This document shows, one piece after another, positions 45,364 to 55,733 of a stretch of DNA of 64,000 nucleotides (the stretch's first letter is position 1; every line of letters starts with the position of its first letter). The notes under the pieces are model-generated. The model had not been told where the DNA came from. It did not search any database and was given only the letters and a program-made list of their open reading frames with translations. This DNA is from Aspidapion aeneum. Taxonomy: Eukaryota > Arthropoda > Insecta > Coleoptera > Brentidae. Location: NCBI GenBank assembly GCA_963576565.1, contig OY755045.1, forward strand, positions 40,805,909 through 40,869,908, given 5' to 3'. The position numbers were made by a program, and so were the translations under genes.

Positions 45364-48300
45364 ATGAGTTTTGCAACGAAATTGGTTTATAAAATTATGT
45401 GTCAGCTTGGTATGGTAGAAGATATGGATAAAAATGTTTCAATTTTAAAAATTCTAAAAGATTGTGCTTTGGCCAGTAGACAAATAAGCATTGCTTTAAA
45501 AAAAGCTTCTTCAGTTGCTGAAAAATCTCATTTGACGGCGTGCCTTGGACAAGTTAAACAGTGCAAGCACATTTTAAAACAAAAAAGCCTCAAGTTTGGT
45601 GGTGCGATTGGCACCAAGGAAACAGCCAAACATCGTGTACAATGGGAAGACATAAAATCAGCCTTTGAAAGCCGAGTAAGAAGTGCTGTCATTACAAATT
45701 TACGTCATAAGGATCCCAAAAAGTTTTTAGAGGATTGTTTTATTTTATTTAAACGAAGAATAGAAAATACATTAAAAAAGAGGATATGTTAAAAGTTAAC
45801 ACTATTTTAAGTGGAGATTTTCAAATAATTAAACAAGGACAACATGGAAGTGAGACAAAACACTTTAATACCGCTAATGCGGTTATTGACCGTAATACAA
45901 ATTTAAAAAACTGGTTTGAGAAAAATGTAAAAACTTTGCTTTTGACTGACTTGGAAGAATTTGAACAAAATCAATCTGGATGGTCTCTTACAAAAATTAA
46001 TAATCTTATTGTTGCTGTTAATAAATATAACTGCATGAGAGCCCAAAGAAATTCTTAAGCGTAAAGCTTGTGTAAATGTGGAAAACAATGACGATTTATG
46101 TTTTGGTTGGACTATTGTGTCAGCATTATATCCTGTTGAAAAAAACTCAAATAGAATCTCATCCTACCCGCGTCCTCAAGAGGTGTTAAATTTAAAAAAT
46201 ATAAAATTTCCAATGACTTTAAACCAAGTCGCCCGATTCGAGAAGCAAAATAATGTATCCGTAAATGTGTATCGCCTGCAAAAACCTAATAAAAACAGTT
46301 TTAAAGTACTGCCTGCGTACATTTCTGAAGAAAGGAAGGAAAAACATGTTAATTTGCTAATGATTCAAAATAATTACTATTTGGATGATGAACAGATTAA
46401 ATACCTTTCGCCACCAATTTACCACTTTGTATCGGTAAAAAATCTTTCAAGGCTAATAAGTAGTCAAATCAGCAAATCCAAAAAAGCAACCTATGTATGT
46501 GATAGATGCCTGCACTACTTCTATTCTGAAGCTGGACTTATTCAACATATAAAAGACTGCAAAGTTATTGGCAGTTTTGTGGTTCCGAAATTACCAAGTA
46601 GCGATAAAAAAGTTGTTGAATTTAAAAACTTTAAAAATAAACAATTTGCACCGTTCATTATCTATTCGGATATTGAGTGCTTACTGCTTCCTGTTGCAGA
46701 AAATATTGGAAAAAGAACCCAAAAATATATATAAGTCATGTGCCTTGTTCGGTAGGATATTATGTAAAATGTGCCTACGATGATTCTTTATCATTTTATA
46801 AATCTTACACGGGGCCTGACTGTATGGAATGGTTCAGTAAATAGTTACTAGATTTCGCTGAAAACTTGGAAACTGTATTTCTCTGTGACTTACCCCTTGA
46901 GCCTTTAAGTAAAAAGCAAAAAACTGACTTTAACAATGCAAAAAAATGTCATATTTGTGAACAGGACTTTTTAGCTGGTGAAAAGAAAATACGCGATCAT
47001 AGTCACCTTACATCTGAGTATCGTGGTCCAGCCCATGAAAGCTGTAATCTGAACTTTCAGGATAGTCATACTGTCCCTGTAGTATTCCACAATCTTAGCT
47101 CCTATGATGGACATTTGATAATTGAAAACATCGCCAATTTGGACGGATCAATAAATTTGCTACCAATTAACAAAGAAAAATATATAGCATTTACCAAAAA
47201 AATTAATGAAAATTTAATCGAATTTGCTTCATGGCCAGTAGCTTGGACAAGCTAGCTTCATATCTTGAGGAGTATCCACTAGTAAGAAACGAATTTCCCA
47301 ACTTGTCTGACGAACAATACAAACTTATTTTTTAAAAAGGAGTATTTTGCTATGACTATATGAATAGTTGGGAAAAATTAAGAGACACATCTTTGCCTGA
47401 GCACCTTAATTTCTTTAACACACTCGAAAGTAGAGAAACATTGCCTGCTGATTATGATCATGCCCAAAATGTATGGAGAAGCTTTGGTTGTAAAACCCTA
47501 CAAGATTACATGGAACTCTACATGAAAGTTGACATAGTACTTTTAATGCAGGTATTTCAGAGATTTAGAGAGAGCTGTCATAAAACGTATGGTCTGGATC
47601 CTGCTAACTATTATACGCTTCCTGGTTATACGTGGGATTGCATGCTGTATTGCACGCAACAAAAATTAGAGCTTTTGACCGACTATAATATGGTGACTTT
47701 TATAGAACGCGGTATTAGAGGAGGGTTAAGCCAATGCTCTAAAAGATATGTGGAGGCCAATAATAAATATATGGCCAACTATGATTTAACCAAAGAAACA
47801 TCTTTTTTGATGTATTTTGATATCAATAACCAATATGGATATAGCATGAGTCAGAAACTGCCGTATGAAAAATTTAATTGGTTAGAAAGTGAAGAAATGC
47901 TCAATTTTGATGTTAATAAAATTGAAGATGACTCGAGTAATGGATACATCCTGGAAGTCGACTTGTACATTCCTGTAGAATTACATGACTATTTCTCAGA
48001 CTTACCCTTATGTCCTGAACATCGCTGCCCACCTAACGAGAAAAACCCTAAAAATAAGAAACTTATGGCCACACTATATAATAAAACGGAATACGTAATT
48101 CATTATAGAAATCTAAAGCAAGCGTTAAAACTTGGTATAAAACTTGAAAAAATTCATAAAATTTTATGCTTTAAGCAATCTGCATGGCTTAAATCCTACA
48201 TTGATTTGAATACTCAACTAAGACAGAATGCTAAAAATGATTTTGAGAAAAACCTTTTTAAATTAATGAACAACGCCGTGTTTGGTAAAACCATGGAAAA

Positions 48301-49056
48301 TATTAGAAAACATAGTGTTGTTAAATTAATCAAGAAATGGGATGGACGATACGGAGCAGAAGCACTGATTTCTCGACCTGAATTCAAAAGCATTACAATA
48401 TTCAATGAAAACTTGGTTGCCGTAGAACTTGAAAAAACCGAAATATATTTTAATAAACCGATATATGTGGGAATGTGTATTTTGGACATTGCCAAAACAA
48501 CAATATATGATTTTCACTACAACTACATGGTACCAGCTTTTGGGAAGGATTGTACTGTGGCATACACAGATACTGATAGTTTAGTTTATAACATAAAAAT
48601 CATGATATTTATGAATCAATACAGAGCAACTGTGACAAGTACTTTGATACCTCAGATTATGCTGAAGATAACATATATAACATTCCGAGGGTGAATAAAA
48701 AAGTTTTAGGCATGATGAAAGATGAAAACAATGGCGAAATAATGACGCATTTTATTGGCCTTAGAGCTAAAATGTATGCTACAAAAGTAGTGGACAGCAA
48801 GAGTAAAGCTGCAAAAGTGATTAAGAAGGCCAAGGGTGTAAGACAAAACGTTGTAAAATCAAAAATATTATTTGAGGACTATGTCGACTGCCTAAATAAC
48901 TTTCAAGAAAAGGTGATTACGCAAAATCTTATAAGATCCGAAAAGCACAGACTATACTCCATTAAACAAACAAAAATTGGAAGTCCCCTGGATGATAAAA
49001 GATGTATTTCAAAGGACTGTTATGAAACGTTACCGTGGGGGCACTACAGGATTTAG
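45364..49056 (+). pseudogene. protein-primed DNA polymerase B (right arm), multiply broken
   Basis: It mirrors the left-arm polymerase: start ATG 45364, stop 49056. Breaks not shared with the left arm are a frame change near 45780, another near 46035 (loss around AGSYLELP), one near 46725, an in-frame TAG near 46840, a lost segment and frame change near 47225 (around the IDSFRFM region), and a frame change near 48595 after TDTDSLVYNIK. The TAA before KGVFCYDYMNSW (about 47332) is shared with the left arm. Palm motifs are intact in 47360-48694, and the four residues after YRNLK (deleted on the left) are present. It cannot yield a full polymerase. Confidence 0.85.
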
Positions 49057-49885
49057 TGATAACTTAGGTTAAATGTAATTTTAATAATGGTGTCTTGTTT
49101 ATGTTTTTATTGTGTTTGGTTAGATATTTTTAATAGTGAACTATATATAAGTATAACCTAAATTTAATCTTGGTTTTGCCTATAGATTATATTATAAAAC
49201 CTCTAGAATTAGCAAAAGTTTAGTAGCGCCTAATATGTTCATGTAAAAATGAATATATATAATGATAGTCATAGTACCTGTAATGTTATTATAATATACC
49301 GTCTAAATATGATTAATAGAACTTGTAAGTCTACTTAGCTATAGATATATGATCATAGAAGGACATAATATATTTCTCTATGCTATGAATAAGAATATAT
49401 AATTAATTGTATCTGTATATAAAACTTTTTTAAAATAAACAAGTAAAAAATATTCTAAAGTGTTTACTATGAACCTAGTCCAAGTAAGTAATACTAACAA
49501 TTTAAAAAATAACGAACTATCTATTAAAACAATTAACATCTTTAAGTGGAGAAAATAAAGGGCTTTAAACTGAAAGAATCAATAGCCATTCGTTAAAGCA
49601 ATAAAATCGCTTTCAAGTAACTCACTGTTTAGGTGAATACTACAGTCCTGTAACAAGCAAAAGATAGCAAGTTACAGGTCTGCCTAAGGTACAAGATGAA
49701 CTGCAACACCTAAAGAGTCAACTGAGGGTCAAGCATTTATTGAAGGTTAGATTGGGTAGTACAAAAAAGACATGGAGACATTACTGCCTCCAATATTCTG
49801 TGACATATCGAAAAAATGACCACGTTTTCTTCTTATGGGGCTTTACATGGAAAAAGTGAGCCAGAACCCGTATAGTATATCTACT
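49057..49885. other. outer non-coding end of the right arm
   Basis: Mirror of 33383-34280, with one rather than two copies of the roughly 70-bp terminal duplication. It ends GTATAGTATATCTACT at 49885. The first 17 codons of the frame starting at 49835 are element sequence, not gag. Confidence 0.6.
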
Positions 49886-49891
49886 CACATT
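49886..49891. repeat. 6-bp target duplication, right copy
   Basis: CACATT, identical to 33377-33382, in codon phase with the gag-like frame on both sides. Confidence 0.85.
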
Positions 49892-50308
49892 TTACACCAT
49901 GAATGGGTAAACTACGAACTAGGCAGATTGCCCACATTGAAAGAAGTTCTTCAGTACTTAATTGAAAGAATTGAAGAGTTGAACAAGAGCCCATCAACTG
50001 ATTTTAAGTACGATGAAATTTTTCACATTCCAAACGTCATTATGGATCATTTAGATGATATCCGAGACATCCCAAGTATGGATGAAGAAACAGTTAAAGA
50101 ATTACAACAGGTTTATGAGATGAGCCGTCAGTGCCTTAGAGACATTCAAACCTCTGGGCAAAATACAGAAACTTGGGACCTACCATTGATGAAATTATTG
50201 TCAAAGAAATTGACATCTGAACTAGAAAATTCGCACGATATTTGGTTCCAAGGGTTTCAAAATAAAATTCCCACAATCGAAGATTTTTTTCAGTATTTAA
50301 GAAAATAA
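49886..50308 (+). pseudogene. gag-like gene, second part
   Basis: From the target duplication the frame reads HILHHEWVNYELGRLPTLKE, then VLQYLIERIEEL, and remains open for about 140 codons to a stop at 50308. The LPT-x-x-x-VLQYL phrase resembles the capsid-region segment of insect LTR-retrotransposon gag proteins (LPT...LVEFLE). It is acidic and helical-looking, with no zinc knuckle. The ATG at 49835 lies in the palindromic element, so the annotated start must be in the left part (33140). Confidence 0.55.
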
Positions 50309-50470
50309 ATATATACACTCAAAGAGAAAGAAGTAAGCAAAGAAACAAAGACAAACCATAAAATAAGCAACTTTATTCAAACAGAACAAACTGAAAAAGA
50401 ACAGAACTTAGAATGTTACCAAGATCATGTATATCAGAACAAAAAATATGCTCAGATAACTCCAGTCATC

Positions 50471-51112
50471 TTGGTTATACAAGACGAAACCTTTGTAACA
50501 GACACGAAAATTCAGCATGTCAAATTAAATAGCAAAGTAAAAAAAGTCCTCAATTTAAAGCCAAAAAGAAAATTGGTTCATTTCAGAATAAAAAGCAAGT
50601 CCAAACATAACCAAAAGTCGAGAAGACATATTGAAGAGAAGAAAACTTTTAAACAAGAAGCAACAATCCTTATTCGAAAGAAATCCCAAAAGAAGAAATA
50701 TTCCAACTCAAAATTTACGGAAGAGGCAGAAGGACAATGGCAAATAAGTCATAAACATTTTGCCATTGTAAATATGCAACAAAACATTTTTAAATTCTTG
50801 CCTCCCAATTTACAATTTCTTTATGGCACCTACAATAGTAAGGGAATAACAACAATAACAAAAATAGATCATAATATTTTGCAAAAGAAACAATTTGTTG
50901 CCACAGCAAAAAGTTCGACGACGTACGATGACCGCAAAAACCAAAACACAATCGATGCGATGCCTAGATTCACTGTCAGCAGTTTTAAGAAACTGACTCA
51001 CGTTATAAATGAAGCAGAAGTACCTATTTCGATACCTTCCTACCACATCAACAGCATTATTCAACCTGAGATCCATACAGTCCATACCCTTTCTGGAGAG
51101 AGGGGAAAATGT
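50471..51112 (+). CDS. unrecognised Lys-rich ORF upstream of the 3' LTR
   Basis: The open frame from 50471 runs past the polypurine tract into the 3' LTR (stop at 51182). The first 85 residues are strongly basic (Lys/Arg/Gln-rich, for example NLKPKRKLVHFRIKSKSKH). The later part (HFAIVNMQQNIFKFLPP, then SYHINSIIQPEIHTVHTL) has mixed composition. No zinc knuckle, protease, RT, integrase or membrane segment is seen. It might be the nucleocapsid-like end of gag in another frame or a remnant next to a pol deletion; its function is unknown. Confidence 0.35.
51095..51109 (+). promoter_or_regulatory. polypurine tract
   Basis: GGAGAGAGGGGAAAA lies directly before the 3' LTR start at 51110, the expected place for plus-strand priming. 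Confidence 0.85.
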
Positions 51113-51556
51113 TTAATTACAAAATTAAACAGATTTTCTTTTTTTACCATTTTTCATAAATCTTATTTAATCATTTTTAGTTAAATTTATTATTTAAACA
51201 CAGGTGATCTTGAGAAATTAGGTTTTAATAACATAAACTAACCTTCTCAAGTTTACCTATTTAAATTATATAAATTATTTAGTTTATAAAACAACACATT
51301 ATATGGCATTTTATATTTTATAATTTATCACGAACCATAACAATTTTTAAGTATAATAAGAGAGGATTTATCTTAATAAAGCAGATTCAACATTTGATAG
51401 TTGTTCTCACTATAACTACTTAAGTTTACTGTACCATAAGCCTTCTTGGTCATTGCAGGGAGTGAGGCTGCTCCCTGGCAGTAAACTTTTTACTTTAATC
51501 CCGCTGCTTAACCAAGCCGAGTTAAGCAAGTGTAATTGTCAAGCACAGCATGCACA
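51110..51556 (+). repeat. 3' LTR
   Basis: 447 bp, TGTTTAATTAC to AGCATGCACA, followed by the CTGAC duplication. It is closer to the solo LTR (19819-20256) than the 5' LTR is at the start region, since it keeps the ttaccatttttcat stretch. Confidence 0.9.
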
Positions 51557-51561
51557 CTGAC

Positions 51562-52832
51562 ACTCCAGGGGCATCCTCAACTTTTGTTTAAAACTCTACA
51601 AATTTTTAAAATGTGCAGAAACAATTACTTTTCTATTTAATTTTTTTTTAAGTTGATTATCTTAAAGCCTTAAGCCCAGTAATTAAATAAAAATATAAAA
51701 TAAACATAAAAAACATACAACGAATATAAAGAATTAAAGGAGCCGTTCCATAAACAAATAAGGATTTTATGCAGTATCTAAAAAATTAAAAGATAAAATT
51801 CAATTTGATTCTCTATAAAAAAACGATGAAAAAATTTTCATAAACAAAAGGCCACCTCCATAAATGCAGACTATTAAATCCCCTCGTAACTAAAATTTGA
51901 AGGTGTCTCGAAAATAATATACCTAAATCAAAAAATGTGGATGCAAAAAAAATTCCACAAAGGTAATTTTTTTTATTTAATAAAAAAATAAGGAAGTACT
52001 AAAACTATAATCACAAGCAAAATAAGTTTCCAAAAGCTTCTGAAGTTTCATCTTTAAAGTTAAAAGCCTTCAAAAAATGGTAAAACATCATTTTAGTATT
52101 CCACTTACCACTTAAAAGTAAATGTCTTTGCTTAGTTTAATCAGTCCAACTTTAAGCAGATAAATTTCAAAATCCAAAAAGTTCCATGGTAAAAAAAACT
52201 TTACACTTTACACATAGTTTCAGTAAATTCTAATAATATAAGTACCTAAGTTTTAAGCACAAATCTAAAAAAGTTACCTACCAAACCGCCGAAGTGAAAT
52301 GTTTTACTTTTACGGATGTGGAGAGCTTACCTAGTTACTTTGACACTCCAGGGTAATTTCCACCATTATTATGTTTTTCGTTGATCCCTTTTTTCCTAGT
52401 TATTTTCTTTTTATTTTTTGGGAGGATTTCGTTTTGTTAAAGGTGTTAACCGATAAATTAGAATTATAAAAGAAAACGTCAAAATACGTCATGTGTTTTT
52501 AAAAATGGCGTTTCCAAAAAACAAGCATTGAAATTTTTAGTATAGAATCTTGTTATTGGAAAAAAATATAATACAATATAACAACAAATATAATATAACA
52601 CATACAATATAAAATAGATTTAGGAGATTTTGAGATATGACAATTAAATCAAAAATCCTCTGTAGACCAAATGATCGCTAAATTTAAAAATATTTATTTA
52701 ATTTTAAACCGATTTTTATAAGTTAAACAATTTTCTTTATATTTTAACATTTAAAATGACTATGTACTATAAAAAAATCTTTATATAAACAATAAAACAT
52801 TAGTTATTAAAATTGGGATTAAAAAGACCATT
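51562..52832. repeat. tandem 1.0-1.4-kb repeat, first unit
   Basis: Landmarks here recur after the LINE: aagtttccaaaag at 52025, 57429 and 58852; ccacttaccacttaaaag at 52101 and 58937; ccattattatgtttttcgttgatcc at 52360 and 58146. Subtracting the LINE, spacings are about 970-1420 bp. AT-rich and non-coding. Confidence 0.65.
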
Positions 52833-53061
52833 TGCTAATTTTTTTTTTTTTTTTTTTTTTTTTTATTTGTCAAACACACTGTGTTTTTTTTTTATTACAA
52901 TCTAGTCAGTAAGACTAATTAGCAATTTTGTTTTAACTTAATTTACTAGAAAAGTCAGATTTAAACTTAGGGTTCACTCAACAGTTCTCCCCGCTTTGTT
53001 TAGTCTGTAACTCACAATTGTGTTGTGTTTATAGCATTATTTTGTTTTATGTGTAATTCAC

Positions 53062-55733
53062 TTAGTTTACTAGCTCAAACGGCTTCACTCTTTTTAGTCG
53101 TCGAACTAGCATAGTATTGTCTAGAAGCTGAATTGCTTCCACATTCACATGCCGATGGAGTCTATCTTCATGGCTTTTTGCGTACTTTTTTATAGTCTCT
53201 GCTACAGTTTCGATTTTTAGATCTCGATGAAGGTCACTATTTCGAACGTACCAAGGTGCATTCACAATGTTTCTTAATACTTTATTTTGAAATCTCTGTA
53301 CAACTAGAATGTTACTCTCTTTAGCACAACCCCATAGTTGAATACCATATGTCCATACTGGTTTCAGTATTTGTCTATAAAGCAGTAACTTATTATGAAT
53401 TGTTAAATTGGACTTCCTTCCAATTAGCCAGTTCATTTTTCTATACCTTATCTCAAGTTCTTCTTTTTTTTTCTTAACATGTGCTTTCCAGCGCAATTTG
53501 GTATCAAGTGTCATACCTAGATATTTTGCCTGATTCGAATATGGTACTGGAATGTTGTTAATTGTTATTTGTATGTGATTTATATTTTTGTTTGTAAAAT
53601 CAACATGAATTGATTTGGTTCCATTTAATTTTATTCGCCACTTTGTGGTCCAACTGTGAATTTGGGTGACTGCATCCTGAAGTTTCTCTATGCATTTTTC
53701 AATAGATTTTTCTACCGTCAATAAACCAGTATCATCGGCAAATGTTGCTAAGTGACAATTTTCTGGCTTTGGGATATCACAAGTGAATAATAAGTATAGA
53801 TAAGGGCCTAGTACGCTACCCTGGGGCACGCCTGCTTGAATTTCTCTTAAATTTGAGTATGAGTCTTCCTGTTTTACTCTAAAATGTCTATCAGATATGT
53901 ATGATTCCAAAATATCCGAATACTGTTTTGGCAGAAACCTTTTTAGTTTAAAATTAAGGCCTTCATGCCACACTTTGTCAAATGCTTGTGCTACATCTAG
54001 AAAAACTGCAGAACAAACGTTTCCCTCTTCTAGTGCTTCTAGTGCTTTTTCTATTATATTAGTAATTCTGTGTGTACTTGATCTATCGTGGAATGCTTGT
54101 CTCGAAAACCAAATTGATGAGATGGAATAATTTCTTGTCTTTCTATGATGGGTTTTATTCTTTTAAGCAATAATTTTTCATAGAGCTTGGATATAATTGG
54201 CAGCAAAGATATTGGCCTGTAAGATGACACGTCATGGAGTGGTTTTCCCGGTTTTGGAATCATGATAACTTCTGCAACTTTCCACAGTTTAGGTACGTAC
54301 CTAAGCCTAAAAGACGCATTAATTAGGTTGCATAGTTTTACGATAGCTTTTCTGGGGAGTTGTTTTATGACTACCCCGTTAATAAGATCATACCCTGGGG
54401 CTTTTTTCGAATTAATATTTTTGATTTCTGTTAATATTTCTTTTGGTGATGTAAGCTTAATATGGTCCTCGATTTGATGGGGTTCATTTAAATGAAAGTG
54501 TTCATCTGGTGCTTCGTGGGGCTGAAATGTTTTTTCTAAATGACTTGCAAAAATATCTGCTTTTTCTTCGTTACTCCTTGCCCACTGGTTGTTAGGTTTT
54601 CGTATGGGTGGAATTTGGATAATTGGTCTTTTAAAATCTTTGGTTGCTTTCCAAAGGGAATAGTCGGTATTTTTATCATCTGTAAGCTCATTAAGAAAAT
54701 GGTTTATAGATTCATTTTTTATTACTAGAATTTCTCGCCTAATGCGCTGCGTCATGTTGTTGAGATTTGTTTTGTCCCGAGGATCACGGCTTTGTTGCCA
54801 CTTTCTTCTTAGTTTCCTTTTTTCCAATATAAGGTCTCTAATTTCCTTTGGATAGTTTTTTCCCTTAAAAATTCTCTTTGGTTTTGGACTGTTTTCCCAA
54901 GCTGCTTGTTGAATATTTGTAACAAAATAATCAACTTCTTTATCGATTTGTTCTGGCGTTTGCAATGGTACTGATAGGTTTATTTTTTCTGACAGACTTT
55001 GTTTAAAACTAATCCAGTCAGTCAGTTTATTAACTAGTGAGATATTTGCTTCTTTCTTTATTATGTTTTTGCTAAGAGTTAGAATAATAGGTGAATGATC
55101 TGAGTGTAAATCAAAACTTTCTTCTATATCTACAAAACTTAAAGATATATTTTTTACTATAAAAAAATCAATTAGATCTGGAATTTTTCCTGGATCTGTT
55201 GGATAGTATGTGGGCTTACCAGTTGATATCGGCTCACATTGATATTCACTAATAGCTTGCAAAAGTTCTTTTCCTTTAGAGTTCGTCAGTCTAGATCCCC
55301 AGTAGGTATTTTTTGCATTAAAGTCACCTCCAATTATAAAACGGTTTCCTAATTTTCTGAGAAAATTAAGATATTGATTTTTCTTTAGTAAGTGCCTTGG
55401 TGGTATATAGACAGCACTTATGACTAATGTATATGTTTTGGTTTTTACACTTACTAATGTAGCTTGAATCTCTATGGTTTTATATCCCATCTCCTCACAG
55501 TGTGATATATTTTCTTTAATTATTACAGCACTTCCCCCATGTGCAGTATTGCTAGGGTGAGTTGTATGATACACTTTATAACCTTTAAATTTAATGTGAG
55601 ACTGGTTAGTGAAATGCGTTTCTGACACAAGACAGACGTCAATTTTTTCTATGTCTAGAATAACTTGCAAGTCTTGCTGATGTTGCAAGAGACCATTGGC
55701 ATTCCAAGCTAGGATTCTAAGATTACTGACCAT
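53062..55733 (-). pseudogene. Jockey-like ORF2: endonuclease and reverse transcriptase
   Basis: It starts MVSNLRILAWNANGL (55733) and is open to about 54054. The rest, to the stop at 53062, is in another frame. The N-terminal half is an APE-type endonuclease: WNANGL, LVSETHF, GGDFNAKNTYWGS, and SDHSPI near residue 210. The reverse transcriptase follows, with KAPGYDLINGVVIKQLP, YRPISLLPIISKLYE, then after the frameshift QAGVPQGSVLGPYLY and the catalytic FADDTGL. The frame change sits between HQFGFRDKHST and the DKVWHEGL motif, inside the palm domain. The enzyme nicks DNA and copies its own RNA at the nick. Its start overlaps the end of ORF1 by about 10 bp. Confidence 0.9.

Larger units (their letters stand above)
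33383..49885. mobile_element. palindromic Polinton/Maverick-like element with DNA polymerase B in both arms
   Basis: The 16.5-kb element consists of two inverted arms, 33383-41851 and 42038-49885, around a 186-bp centre. It begins AGTAGATATACTATACGG and ends with the complement. The termini (AG...CT), the 6-bp duplication and the protein-primed family-B polymerase together point to the Polinton/Maverick and adintovirus-like group. Normal members are 15-20 kb, have shorter inverted repeats, and carry integrase, packaging ATPase, protease and capsid genes; none was recognised here. Each arm holds, from the end inward: a 0.9-kb non-coding end, the polymerase reading inward to outward, a 22-bp minisatellite, and 2.4 kb without clear genes. 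The arms are highly similar but differ by indels and substitutions. Confidence 0.8.
31863..51556 (+). mobile_element. LTR retrotransposon (gag-only copy) hosting the palindromic element
   Basis: Direct LTRs at 31863-32287 and 51110-51556 begin TGTTTAATTAC and end TTGCACA or ATGCACA. A perfect 5-bp duplication CTGAC flanks the whole unit (31858-31862 and 51557-51561). A primer-binding site follows the 5' LTR and a polypurine tract precedes the 3' LTR. Internal sequence outside the palindrome is only about 2.3 kb: leader repeats, a gag-like gene and a second unrecognised frame. No protease, RT, RNase H or integrase is visible, so the element would depend on a relative's enzymes. The clade is uncertain (BEL or Gypsy). 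Confidence 0.85.

Noticed and set aside
33383..49885. Palindrome as a pure long-read hairpin artefact
   Set aside because: The 6-bp duplication outside both ends, private indels of 12 bp and larger in each arm, and a unique centre are hard to produce that way. Read-level confirmation is still listed as a check.
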